NCBI GenBank assembly: GCA_015657535.1
Contig: JADHZB010000895.1
Location: forward strand, 1-36,340
Direction: 5' to 3'
DNA: 36,340 nt
Source of the DNA: Nephromyces sp. MM_2019
Taxonomy: Eukaryota; Apicomplexa; Aconoidasida; Nephromycida
Made by a program: the position numbers and the translations under genes. This document shows, piece by piece, positions 11,578 to 24,424 of the stretch; within the stretch, counting starts at the first letter, position 1, and the number at the start of each line of letters is the position of its first letter. Below the pieces are notes generated by a model. The model did not search any database and was not told where the DNA came from. It saw nothing but the letters and a program-made list of their open reading frames with translations.

Positions 11578-14210
11578 TTATTGAGTATTTTCCATGTTAA
11601 TTTTATCGATAGCTTTCATTCCTACAAAAGCGTACACTGCAGAACCTTTGGGAAGAGCGCGCTCATCAATAGCGAAACTTGGGTTGTGAGGTGGCATATC
11701 GGTAGGTGGGTGTCCTTCGATTTCATGTCCACTCCTTTAGCATCAGATGATAAAATGTTTTCATATGTATGAAGAAAAAGTAGTTGGTAAATCTATTATA
11801 GAATATTTTAATTTATCTAGAAGCTCCTATGTGTGAATTGTAAACATATAGAAATCACATACCCTATTCCAATGGACCAAAACACAGAAGGAACGACTTG
11901 AGAAGTAAATGAGAAGTCTTCTCCAGCCATGATTGGTTCGTTAGTAACAGCACCCCCTTCTTGGAAATCTTTTGATACCTGATGGTAAAAAATTGGGTTA
12001 GTTTTGATATAAGTGTTTCAAGAATGAGGTACTCCGAGATTATCTACTTAATGAATTTAATTTAAAAAGTATATAGATGTGTACCTCAAAGAACCAATCG
12101 TGTAAATCATTATCATTAATAGATGCGGGGTATTCCATATTCATAGTACGTTGTATATCAACTGTGCATCTATAAGTATGGGCAATTTCCTTGGCAGATT
12201 CGTATAATCGATCCCTCATCTTATGTAATGTATCCGTATAAAGAGCTCTCATAGTTCCACCAATAACTGCCATATTTGGTACTACATTCGTTGCACCTTC
12301 ACCACTCTATATAATTATGAATAGTGTTTTCAAATAGATGTTATTGAGAAAATTTTCTATAAATTAAAAAAAACCATTTCAAGTGCCCCATAATCGAATA
12401 ATATTCATGTATAGTAGACATAAAAATTAAATTGATAAAAAGGGCAAGTAATGATTCATGAGTTGTGTAATCTTAACAAATTGTTAATATTTACTTGTAA
12501 ATATGTTACAGAATATACTCCCGCTGTTTTAGGTTCAAAGTAAAGCTCTCTTGCGTACATATCATAAATAGAACGTATAATACTCATGGCCGCAGGTAAT
12601 GGGTCAATAAGTTTATGGGGACGAGCAGCATGTCCACCTTTTCCATACACCTTGATTTCAAAGCTAATTAATTAGAAAATAATTTGAATGAGTAAGGTAT
12701 ATTATTAGATTTGTAGAGTAAAATATTCAGGTAGTAATGAATAAACGATTTCAAATTCAAGTAAGGTGAGTGTAGGTTATGTTACTCATCAGTTGCTGCA
12801 TTTACAGATCCTGCTTTAGCTCCTATAACACCAGTGGGATTTCCAGAAATGTGTGATCCAAATGCATATTGTACGGGGGGATACTGTGAAAGTAGACCTT
12901 CTTCAACCATGTAATGACCACCACCGCCACCTTCTTCAGCAGGTTGAAATACAAATCGAATAGTTCCCTGATAAGTGTTTATATATAAGTATATAGAAGG
13001 TGTTTAGAGGATGAATGGAATTCAAGATTATTTATTTGTGACAATTTCTAAGTTGTATTGATTTTAGAATTATCTTCAAAAATGGAGTAACTGACTTCTA
13101 TTTGATCCTCGTAGCTCTTGACTATTTTAGCGGCACCTAGAAGCATAGCCGTATGTGCATCATGCCCACATGCATGCATCATGTTAGGGTGAGTCGATTT
13201 AAAAGGGATATCCACCTATAAGGTAATGTCATTCATGTTTAGGATCATTTAAAAACATTTAAAAAAGCATAAACGCAACAAAATTATCGCATACTTGTTC
13301 ATCGAGAGGTAGGGCATCCATATCGGCACGTAAAGATATGCATGGTGGGTGTCCGGTACCTATTTGAGCTACAACACCAGTGCCTCCAGAGTCAGGTGTT
13401 GGTTTTGCCCAGCCATCAGTGAAACTTATATTGTTTTCCTGATAAAAAAAAAGTTAATATAACTTTGAACATGGTAAAAATGAGTTAATAAGAGTCTAAT
13501 TGTTGTAGGGTTGTATAAAGTCTCAGTTTGAAGGTTTTCCAAAATTTGAATTTCCATTTCAGCAGATCAATATAAATAAACAACTATCGTAAACTTAATT
13601 TTATTTCAAAAATTATTGAAAGCTGTTTTGTGTTTCTATAATATCAACTAAATGATTCAGTTCTAAACTTTAATGTATGTGTTGAATTACTAAGTGATAT
13701 TTCTTCATCGTGCTAATTGAAGTTAAATAAAAGAATTGAATGCTTTTTATAGTTAAAATGAAGCTACAAGGGAGTACTTTTGTTTATGTCAGGTTTTTGT
13801 TCTATTGAGGATTGTCATATATAAATAAATCTTGAATCACCCGAAGGAATCAGTAGGCTCTAAATCTTTCATTTGTTTTATACAAATAAATTATAATTTA
13901 AGAGTTCCTATTGCAAGCAGTTTAATATAAAACCTTAAGATATATATTTATTATTGTGATCAAGATGTATATGAAACATCTAAAAATATATCAGTATAAA
14001 ATTTGCTATTACCTTTAAAAATTGTTTAATATATGCGGAAGTTTCAAATTCCTTGAAATATCTTTCTGGGTGTTGATGTAGATAACGTCTTGTGTTTGTA
14101 ATATTTTCTGCATCTTCATCGGCCTTTTGTTTAATCTCATTATAACTGGGTGAATAACCCAAAACATAGGCTAGAGTGAGTGTAAAAAAAAAGAGAGTAA
14201 ACTTCCACAT
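11578..14210 (-). CDS. Gene C: secreted M20D amidohydrolase, 8 exons
   Basis: Exons in transcript order are 14210-14013, 13438-13295, 13215-13096, 12967-12786, 12663-12495, 12306-12085, 11978-11863 and 11734-11578, giving 435 residues. The signal peptide (about residues 1-18) is followed by the RRYLHQHPE motif. All ligands are present: C130 and H132 in HACGHDAH, E165 and E166 in QPAEE, H193 in FGSHIS and H400 in [14 protein letters not shown] is canonical and the lid motif is [10 protein letters not shown]. The tail ends ENTQ with no ER-retrieval signal, so this paralogue is more likely secreted or sent beyond the ER. Introns lack the long microsatellites seen in A and B. It is divergent with gene D, sharing a 425-bp upstream region. 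Metal-dependent hydrolysis of N-acyl or IAA-type amino-acid conjugates is expected from the family; the substrate is unknown. Confidence 0.92.
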
Positions 14211-14635
14211 TGTAATTTTATCTTATCTTGAGCTAATAAATTTTAGATAATGAGTATTGTTTTTAGAAATAAGAAACAAAGAAACTTGATTTAAAAATAG
14301 ATGTAAAACCTTATTTTATTCTAGACAAATTAAGAGCAAAAAGCCCAAAGTTTGTTTATTATTGTATTGATGTGGATACTTGAATTAAGTGCAAGGCCGA
14401 AACACCTACATTGCTTCTTTATCGAACGTATTAACAGATAAATTGTTGAGTGTAATTCAAGCAAGATATCAGCAAGCTTAACTCAATTGTATAGCAACAC
14501 GTAGGATTATTTTTATTGTAATAGTTTCGAGATGTTTAATCTTTATTTGTAATGAGTCTCAATTCTATTAATTTCATAATTTATCATAACTGATATTCTT
14601 ACGTGGTCATTGGTTTATATATAATTTAACCAAAT
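14211..14635. promoter_or_regulatory. Shared upstream region of divergent genes C and D
   Basis: Genes C (-) and D (+) start head to head 425 bp apart, so this interval must hold the proximal upstream sequences of both. A TA-rich stretch (about 14614-14625) lies roughly 10-20 bases before the gene D ATG. I cannot identify a defined core promoter element; the regulatory role is inferred from arrangement alone. Confidence 0.45.
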
Positions 14636-16784
14636 ATGTACACCTTACAATTTATTATAGTTTATCTCACCCTCTTAGCTCTAAGCTACCAAGCGAGCTC
14701 CCCTTCCTATGAAGAATTTTATGCGGCTGCTCAAGAGTTCGCTGAAATCATAACTTATGAGCGTCGGTATATGCATCAACGACCTGAACTCGCTTTCAAT
14801 GAATTCGAAACTTCAGAGTTTATTCAGGCTGAATTAAAATCCATGGGTGTCAACTACACAACAGACTGGTGCTTTAATCCCAACCGAACTTCAAAAGGAG
14901 CCGGAGTTGTTGCACAGATAGGAACCGGTCATCCACCATGTGTAGGCCTCCGAGCTGACATTGATGCACTTGCTGTCACAGAGGAATCTGATTTCTCATT
15001 CAAGTCTATGTACGATGGATTTATGCATGCTTGTGGGCATGATGCTCATGCTGCTATGCTCTTGGGTGCAGCCCGTGTATTGAAGAAATATGAGGATCAA
15101 ATACCAGGCACCGTGCGAATGGTCTTCCAACCAGCTGAAGAAGATGGCCCTGGTGCGACTTGGATCGTCAAAGAAGGCTTTATATCGGATTACCCCCCTG
15201 TTCAATCGATGTTCGGTATGCATGTAGATGCTCAATCACCTACCGGTGAGATTTCTACACATCCTGGAGCAAGTGCAGCAGCTGCAGATGAGTAAATTTT
15301 ATACAAGCTTTTAATCACTGAATAGATGCTTTAATTGAACATCAAAAGCACTTAAATAAATGTCTACGAACAAACAATGTAGCACATCGCACACTTTATC
15401 TACAAGCCCTTACATATATTATCATGCTTTAATCGAAGCTTACGATATAGTATGGGTTATATCTTATTTAATCTCTTGTTAGCATGAATTAACATCAAAC
15501 CTAAAATTGATAGATTTGTTAGAAACTTTGCTTACTAATATGAGAACTTTACTTTTGTTAATTAAAATAAATTATATAGCTTATCCCACCTTTTTGAATT
15601 CAGCTTCCACATAACTATAACTGGAAAGGGTGGCCATGCTGCCATGCATCACATGACTATTGACCCTATTACTGCTGCTGCTGCTATTGAACGAGGTCTT
15701 TATGACATATATTCACGAGAATTGTATTTTCAAACTGCTTACTCAGGAGTGATATCCATTAGTTATGTCAAGGTAATTTGAGTTAAGTGAAAGCAAAAAG
15801 AAATTTTTAAAGCTGAACATCTTAAAACAAACTCCTTAAACTTCTATAAACTTATACACTCAAAACAATCTACACATCGCTTTATCCGACTATAGCTGAC
15901 ATTAATCCATTTTACAAAATTAAACTCCCAGTATTGTGAGATTGTTTATATCACTTTTGCATCTTATTAATACATTTTAATCTTTAATTTCCTAATAGAG
16001 CACAAGTTCTGCTAGTAATGTTATCCCTGATACTGTTAGGATGGGTGGAACCATTCGCTCTTACAGTGATGATGTCATGGATTTCATGAGAAAAAGGATT
16101 AAGGAAGTAGCTTTTGATGTAGGCAATGCTTATCGATGCAATGTAGAAACAGAATACACCCCTGAGCCATATTCTGTACTATATAATGATCCAGAGCTAA
16201 CTGAATATTTTAAAACAGTAAGATCCTATTTTATTAAATTGGCATAATGTCTTCAAAAATCATATAACACTATGAAACCACTTATAAGCTAGATAAGACT
16301 TTGAGGTTACGAAAATAAATTTATTTTGGTAACCTAGAACATTTATAACATTCGATTTCTTCACATTACCTATTAATTTATAACAAATTTATTAATCGCT
16401 TAGCCACCATTGTAATTTTGATCTTGACTGTTTTATTTCCAATCAGTTCGCAGCTCACGCAAGTAAATCAGGTAAAATAGAAGCTAAAACCCCAAGAATG
16501 GGTGCCGAAGATTTTTCTGCTTTTGGGCAAGGAATCCCTATTTTGTTTGTTAATATTGGAACTGGGTTAGTATTTTTATTTAAGCTTTTATATTCTTTTT
16601 CTCAACCAAATAAAAATTATGTATAACTTCTCAAAGGAGCGGAGATGAAATCCCTGGTCACCCACCTACAAACAAAGGAGCTCACACCCCACGGTTTGCT
16701 ATAGATGAGCGTGCCTTACCTATAGGTGCAGCAATACACACATTCTTTGCTTTCGAGCAATTGAAGAAATTAGCGGAGAAGTAA
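14636..16784 (+). CDS. Gene D: secreted M20D amidohydrolase, introns 1-3 absent, 5 exons
   Basis: Exons are 14636-15291, 15604-15772, 15999-16217, 16447-16565 and 16637-16784, giving 436 residues. The first exon fuses what are exons 1-4 in the other paralogues, while the remaining four introns sit at the conserved positions and phases. The signal peptide (about residues 1-20) precedes SPSYEEF and RRYMHQRPE. Ligands are complete: C133 and H135 in HACGHDAH, E168 and E169 in QPAEE, H196 in FGMHVD and H404 in AHTPRF. The glycine-rich loop after QPAEE is changed to DGPGATW, which may alter the pocket. The lid has [10 protein letters not shown]. The tail ends LAEK with no ER-retrieval signal. Family function is amide hydrolysis of amino-acid conjugates; the substrate is unknown. 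Confidence 0.93.
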
Positions 16785-18063
16785 TTAATTTGACATATCA
16801 CAAGTTTCTGTATAAAACTGAACACACCAGACAAGCCTTTTTAACATAGAGCTAAAAAGAAAATTAATATAGAATTAAAAGGGCATATATCGCATACACT
16901 ATTTTACACAATCTCTCCTACCCACCCTATCACAACATATATACTCACTTACCTTGAAATGAAATTATTATTTGAGATTGATTATTTTAACAATATATCA
17001 TTACATTTTAATTTATTCCATTCATTAAATATTTTTTTATTAAACCTTTAAAAATTCACTCATTTTCAATTGGTACCTTTTCATTTTCCTAAAGCCTAAA
17101 GACTAGGATTATTACATAATCTTTTTATAAATTAACTTTTTAAGTGATTTTGTTAACATAGAGCTTTTCTAGACTTAAAACCTTTTAAACTTAAAAATAA
17201 ACAGCAGACATATAGGAATATATAAAATATCTCATCAAATATTTGAAATATTCATTATTTATCATAACTTAGACTTACTCTTCCTGAAACTCTCAATATT
17301 AGTATATATAATCTTATTGAGTATCATATATTTTCATATTTTGATGAAATCTTCAATAGCCTTTATTGTGAATATGAAACAATCATATCAAAAAATCGAA
17401 ACTAGCAAAATACATAATTTTTAGAATAGTGTGTATAGTTAAATCTGGGTTTGGTAATCATTTTGAATATTGATATGATTATTTCTTGAAATATTATTAT
17501 ATATGATTTTTTTACTTTAAAAACATTTCCATCTACTAATTTGAATAAGAATAAATAGATAACAATGCTGCTATTGAATTTGGCATCAAGTGATAAAATT
17601 AATACGAATGGATTCACCATTAAACGGCAAGCAAGGCTCAGCTCAGCTTATTATGATTAATAGATAGCTTGCTCAGTCGATGATTTCTTAATTCATCTAG
17701 ACAAGATCCCTAACTTTTATTGATGCAACTACTGTTATAAACTAGACTATTTGCTTAATTTCTGGCTAGTTTTAATTATTGATATTCTTTTCTTTTAATA
17801 ATTCTTACTGCGCTTTTTGTAGTTTTAATCATAATGCTGAAATTATCAAGAACTCATTTATTTCAAACTATAACATAATTCAAAATTATCCCAAATAGCT
17901 ATAAAACAACATTTTCTTTTCAACCTTTATAGAAAGTCGCGCGCTAAAAAACAATCATGGTTTTGCTTGACAATCAATTGCACATAATCACTTAATATTT
18001 TTATTCCATTTCAGAAGATTATAGATATCACTTAGTTAACTTGAATAGAATTTATTTATCAAA
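16785..18063. other. Intergenic region between genes D and E
   Basis: About 1.3 kb of AT-rich DNA, downstream of D and upstream of E. No microsatellite of note and no recognisable coding exon. The short minus-strand open frame near 17402-17620 has no family features and I do not call it. Confidence 0.6.
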
Positions 18064-19826
18064 ATGCTGAATATTAAAATAGGAAGTTTTACCATTATCT
18101 CTTGCATACTAATATGCATCACTACTGACGCTAACAAGTTTCCTTCATATACCCAACTTTTGAAGGAGGCCCAGGATGATGTTGAATACACAACCAACAT
18201 CTTTCATTACTTACATAAACACCCAGAAATTGGATTCCAAGAATTTAAAACTTCTGAATTCATACAAAAGAAACTCACGGTAATAGATAACCATTTTACA
18301 CATCCAAAAATTCTTCACATAATATAAAATGCGAAATGACAATCTGAAATTAGCAAAGTTCATTCTTTGAATCAAATTACATTGTAATTATTAGCCAAAG
18401 TAATTTGATTACGTCTATTGTAATGTGATTTTAGGAAAATAATATCACCTTTATTTCTGGAGTTGGTGTTGATTCTAATAATCCAATATACCCTGGTACA
18501 GGACTAATGGCCACAATTGGCACGGGTAAATCACCATGTGTAGCAATTAGAGCTGATATCGATGCACTTCCTTTACAAGAGATGGTTAGTCTATTGATAT
18601 ATTTAAACATAATACTTCTAAATATATAAAGTAAATTTACTTTCTAGGTTGACATCCCTTATAAATCTACTCATGATGGTTTCATGCATGCATGTGGCCA
18701 TGATTCACATGCTACAATGCTTTTAGCAGCAGGAAAATTACTAAAACAACATGAAAATGAAATCCAAGTAATTTGAATATTAATTATATATTTAACCAAA
18801 GTTATTTTATTATAAATTTCCACTCCTTTATCTCAATTAAGGGTACCGTTAAGCTTATTTTCCAACCTGCTGAAGAAGGTGGTGGTGGTGGAATGATGAT
18901 GGCAAACGAGGGGTTACTCCAACAAGAACCAGCCGTAGACGCTATATTTGCTCTCCATGTTGACTCTACACGACCAACTGGTAGCCTTGGTGCAAGCTGT
19001 GGTATAGCTACTGGAGCTGTAGATGACTTCCATATTACTGTTTATGGAAAAGGTGGTCATGCTTCAGCTCAAATGTCAGTCAAAAATCCTATCTTTGCAG
19101 GTGCAGATATTGTAAAGATGATATCTGTTATACAAGCTCAGAAAACATCATTTCATGAAGACCATATTGCACTTATCACGGTTACATTTTTCCACTCTCC
19201 ACTGGCTGCGTACAATGTGGTTCCAAATTATGTGGAAATTGGTGGAACGATCCGAGCTTCTACTAAAGAAAAGTTAGATTTCTTGAAACAAGAAATCAAA
19301 GATTCGGCGGAAGCTATCTCTAACGCCTACGGTTGCACATCAACTTACGAACCAAAGAATCAAGAGTATCCACCACTATATAACGATCCCAAACTTTTTA
19401 AATTTTCTGAAGAGATTGCTAAGGAAGCTAGTACAGATGGTCAACTTAAACAATTCCAATTTCTGTTAGGCGGTGAAGATTTTTCATTCTTAGCACAACA
19501 GGCACCTGGAATTATGATATATATTGGAACTGGGTATGACAATCCATAACAAATTTAGAATTTTCTTTGTGATAGGAATTTTTCAAATTATAATATAACT
19601 GCATTACTCATAACAAATTTTTACTTACAGGAGTGGTGGTGAAAAGGAAGGACACTTGCCAACAAATATTGTAGGGCACAATTCACACTTTTTAGTTGAT
19701 GAAGATGTTCTCCCAATGGGTGCAGCATTAGAAGCTACACTAGCATTTGAATGGCTTTATAAACTAAATAATAATAATTTTAATCAAGAGAAACAGAGCA
19801 ACAATTCACAAAATGACGAACTTTAA
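18064..19826 (+). CDS. Gene E: ER-resident M20D amidohydrolase with NDEL end, introns 4-6 absent
   Basis: Exons are 18064-18279, 18435-18584, 18648-18767, 18842-19533 and 19631-19826, giving 457 residues. Exon 4 fuses ancestral exons 4-7; introns 1, 2, 3 and 7 remain at conserved positions. Retained introns are short (155, 63, 74 and 97 nt). The signal peptide (about residues 1-22) and C-terminal NDEL predict ER-lumen residence. Ligands are present: C138 and H140 in HACGHDSH, E173 and E174 in QPAEE, H201 in FALHVD and H409 in GHNSHF. The lid is the most divergent in the cluster: GKGGHASAQ lacks the usual histidine pair, and the IDP motif is replaced by KNP. This hints at changed dimerisation or substrate. 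An Asn/Gln-rich linker precedes NDEL. Confidence 0.92.
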
Positions 19827-21323
19827 TCAATCATACAAATTGTGTGAAATAATATTTTCGTTTTTAAAAGTAATATTTTTGCGAATTTACTATCGTTCGA
19901 ATTTTGAAGCTTATATACAACAGTTAATGTAGTTTGTACATCAACATATGTGCTTTTTGAGACTATAACTAATCAGTAGTATTTAAATACATAAATAATT
20001 TTTTAGCTAAACAAATTATCATTTGATAATCTTTTTTATAACCAATGCAGTTTTAAATCATAAACAAATTTAATTATCTTATTATCATTAGTAGATTAAC
20101 AGCTCTCTGAACTTTAAATATAGATAATTTAGTTTCTCAATATGTATGTAAAATCCAAATATGGTTCCAATATGAGATAGTAATAATCGAATCATAGAAA
20201 CTGAGGAAACCTTTATTACTGAGAATGACAGAAATATACATCTTTAAAACTCAGAATTCTGAAATTCTATTGACATTTGAAAAAAAAATTAGTCTTTCTT
20301 TTTATCTAAAATCTTGATTTAGTAAAAGTTTACTGTGATCAAATTATGATGAATTATAAGCTATAACTAACACATTCTACAATTTATTAATTTGTATGAT
20401 TACAAGAAATTATTATGCTTATGAGTTACTTATATATTAAATTAAATTATATATTAATTCAAGTTAAAGTTACGTATCTACATGCAGCATTATTTGAACG
20501 TTATTTAACTTTAATACCAATTATCTTAATTGAGATTTGAATATCTGAGTCACGGGCTCCTTAACATATGTGTTATAGCTTTAACAAGGCTTTCAAATTA
20601 TATAAAAATGATCCTTCAAGAAATTATACAGAAACACTGACGATAAATTTGATGCAATGTTAGACACATGTATGTGCTATCTATCTGTATTAAATGATTT
20701 ACGCTAAATTACTACACTTTGATGCTTGGAAACATCCTAGAGTAAAAAATTAGCTCGCATCTATTTTATACACAACACAATTATGATTTGATTTTATACA
20801 CCATACACAAAACGAATACTTTGAAAGATTCTTTTAGGAATGCTCAGCCAAAACTTGCACGCTAATGCTTCACATCTAAGATACTTATGTAACTATTATA
20901 AACACAACACCCATATGCAGATAAGTTATATAAGCACAATCATGTTAGATTCAAACCTTATACATATTAAAATATACAAATATACAATATGATTTTGGAA
21001 AAACATATCCTTCTACCTTAGATATTAAAACTAGCTAAAACAACATATATCTATATATATAAGTATTTATCGACCAACCCCTTTCACACATCTCTTTTTA
21101 ACATAAACATACACAACTACATCTACAGACTTAAACACATACATATAAATACACCTACCCACACATACTATACACATTTATATGTTGACACAAATTTGAT
21201 AAAGCGTCAACAGTTAATTAATTTTAGATTTAATTTTTGATTTATCGAGATTATCTTCGTATATTTTTCACCTTTTCTTTATATAATACATTAATTTTCT
21301 TTAAATTCTTAACGCACGTGACT
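19827..21323. other. Intergenic region between genes E and F
   Basis: About 1.5 kb of AT-rich DNA, downstream of E and upstream of F. The last 300 bases become CA-rich with short motifs such as ACACATA. No coding exon, RNA gene or mobile element is recognisable. Confidence 0.6.
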
Positions 21324-23256
21324 ATGTTTAATACTTATATCATTTTTACTTTCACACTCCTTAGCTATCTCAACTCCTGTTATAGCAAATCACCCTCATA
21401 CCAGGAGGTTTATAGTAAAGCTCAGGGATATAACGACTACTTACTAGAAACTAGACGATGGATACATCAACACGCTGAACTTGGCTTCGAGGAATTCGAA
21501 ACATCTAAATATGTGCAGGATGCTCTAACCGTAAGTGTGTGTAGATAGGCACATGTGGAAAAATGTGTGTGCAAATGTATATGTTCTTGATATATGCATA
21601 TATATATATATTTGAGACTTGGGTAATATGTATGTGTACATAAGCGTGAGATGATCATGTGTATATTTATTTACGAAACGTATATGCGCATGTGTTTATG
21701 CATTCACTGAATCCTGTAAGTGTGTATATAGAGGTGGGCCTTATGCTTTAAGTGTGTAATTGCTGTGTGCATCAAATAATTTAAGCATCTGTTTATTTTA
21801 TACTGTTAATATGTATATATGGGAAAATCGAACATCACGTGTTAGTGAATGATGCTTTAATTATATTTATATATCCTAGATCTGCTGTACAGCTATGTGA
21901 TATTTTTTTAGATTTTTTAAATGAATTTTATATACATCAAAATAGTGAGTTGAATGATTTATACATAGAACCTCTTCCAGTTATGCTGTGATATATTTTG
22001 TATTAAAATATTTCAACGCCTAACACACTGAGTTATAACACACCACCAAAATCCTCCTTTGCTCTGTCGTCAAGAATCCTCATCACACATATTTTGCATA
22101 CACTCAGAAACACAATATCACATTTACAAGTAATTGGGGGACCAATACCTTCGATCCTCGGCCCTATGGAACTGGAATTGTTGCTCAGGTTGGCACAGGT
22201 CACGGTCCCTGTGTAGCTCTCAGAGGAGATATGGATGCTCTACCTATCAAAGAAGCTGTTGATGTACCATTTAAATCACAAAATGAGGGTGTAATGCATG
22301 CCTGTGGTCATGATGTACATACAACAATGTTATTGGGTGCAGCAATCATGCTTAAAGAGTATGAAAAAGATTTCAATGGCACTGTAAAGTTTTTCTTCCA
22401 ACCCGCAGAAGAGGGTGGTGGTGGTGGTAAGATGATGGCAGATGAGGGTGCAATGGACCAATACCCTCCCGTAGAACGTGTGTTTGGTCAACATGTTATG
22501 TCAAGTTATCCATCTGGTACAATTTGGGCCAATGATAACACTATGCATGCAAGTGTAGATCGTTTCCACATTACCATTAAGGGAAAGGGTGGCCATGCAG
22601 CTTCACACCATCACACCATTGACCCAGTTACAGCGACTATGGCTATTGTTAGGTCACTCTATGACATATACTCTAGAGAGTTATATTTCCAGCCAGAACA
22701 CGCCGGACTCATCTCAGTTACTTATGTTGATGCTGGCTCGAAAGCAACAAATGTTATACCGGATACTGCCGAGATGGGAGGTACTATGAGGGCACTGAGG
22801 ACAAATACATTAGCCTACATCAAGAAGCGTGTGCAAGAAGTTTCAGAAGAAATTGGTAATGCTTACAGGTGTGAAGTGCAGGTTAAATTCTCCAACGTTT
22901 CTTATCCCAGTGTTGAGAACGACCCCGAAGTATTCAAATTTTTCAAGAAATTTGCCGGTGAGGCAGCCGTTGATGGGTATGTACACGTCCCTGAACCTAT
23001 GATGGGATCGGAAGATTACTCATTTTTCTCTGCAAAGGCTCCCTCTGTTTTCTACCATTTAGGGTCTGGTAGTAGTGAATCACCCAAATCTAATGAGCCA
23101 CACCACAATGCAAAATTTGCAGTAGATGAAAGTGTCATACCTCAGGGAACTTCACTATTTACGTATATTGCTATGAAGAGTATAGAAGATTTGGAAATAC
23201 AAAATCAACAGAAAGGACAAGAAACTAATGAAGCATTTGATAAGAATGAATTGTGA
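21324..23256 (+). CDS. Gene F: ER-resident M20D amidohydrolase with KNEL end, 2 exons
   Basis: Exons are 21324-21530 and 22108-23256, giving 451 residues. Only ancestral intron 1 (577 nt) remains; introns 2-7 are absent. The start is the ATG at 21324, which opens a signal peptide (about residues 1-21) followed by SPSYQEV and RRWIHQHAE. The intron 1 acceptor CAG at 22105-22107 is set by alignment of [10 protein letters not shown] with the same exon start in paralogues. Ligands are complete: C135 and H137 in HACGHDVH, E170 and E171 in QPAEE, H198 in FGQHV and H402 in [14 protein letters not shown] replaces RADxDALP. The usual GHPPTN loop before the last ligand is replaced by SPKSNEP. A KNEL end suggests ER retrieval. 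An AATAAA lies about 20 bases after the stop (23276-23281), which could be a poly(A) signal but is common by chance here. Confidence 0.93.
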
Positions 23257-24424
23257 GTTGGTATAACTGAAGGAAAATAAAGATGTCGAGAATCTTTATT
23301 TAGCTACACACATAAACATATACCTCTGATTCTATCTATTGGTTCTTATTAGATACTTCTTGAACTAAACCACAAGCTCAATGCAACTACTTCGGAACTA
23401 AACAGATATTAAATCTCTAGCACACCTAATGAAATACCTATTTATCCATATACATTATAAAAGTGGTCATCAAGCTATTCACATCAATGATATATATACC
23501 ATAAATATATATTTATATATAATTTTTTAAAAATTCTCGGCATTTACACACAATAATTTTTGAGATATGTAAGGTGGCACCTAAAAATGGCAATGTAGAT
23601 CATACATATGTTGTATATATATATATACACAATAGAATTTCTATATAAATATAATGATAATTTCTTATCACTATTGCATATGAAATAATAGTGTTGTTAT
23701 TAATAAGAAGTTTATAATTTGCTGAATATATTTTTTATATAATTTACGTTTTAAATATAATCTATTAAACAATTTAAAATTTAAAGAATCTTACAAATTG
23801 TGGTAGGTATAATGTGCTTTGTGTGTATGTATAGAAAATTAAATTTTGATCAAGTATTATTAGTATGTTGTTTGTTGTGTTCATCTATGGATATAAAAAT
23901 TTATGGAAAACGTTTAATTTTTATTTTTAAATTTAAAATGTAATTATACAAATAATTGTTATAGGCCAATTTATATGAAAAAATAAAATTATATGACAAA
24001 CTATTCTAAAAATCGATGTGTGTATTTGTAGAATTAAAAATATTTCAGAGTTTCATGCTTATTTAACATAAAATTGATAATACATATTATATATGTGTTG
24101 GTGTACCATACATTCAAATTATAGGTAAAAAGAGTAAAAAAGCATAAAGATACTTAAAAAACTCTAAAATAAATTCCTTGATGTGTTATTTACGAATGCT
24201 TATTATATCGGTATTATTTGTGTATATGCGATTTAAAGGAGTGATTTTATAAACATTTGGTATATTCTTATGTGACTAGATATATATTGAAAATTATATA
24301 CACCTGAAATTATTCATTTTTAAGAAATTTTTACACAAGTTATACCTAGACATCAGATCCTACCTACAAACCAAGTTTTAACTATGGACCTACATATTTA
24401 AATATATACATTTTAGGTTTGTGC
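23257..24424. other. Convergent intergenic region between genes F and G
   Basis: About 1.2 kb of AT-rich 3' flanking sequence shared by F (+) and G (-), with brief TA runs (about 23505-23522 and 23612-23627). No recognisable gene. Confidence 0.6.

Noticed and set aside
11581..11772. + strand open frame opposite the last exon of gene C
   Set aside because: It is the shadow of gene C exon 8; the minus strand carries the M20D motif and conserved splice phase.
14996..15235. Minus-strand open frame inside gene D
   Set aside because: Antisense shadow of the gene D first exon.
17402..17620. Minus-strand 72-residue open frame in the D-E gap
   Set aside because: No motif, no plausible splice partners, and such lengths are expected by chance in AT-rich DNA.
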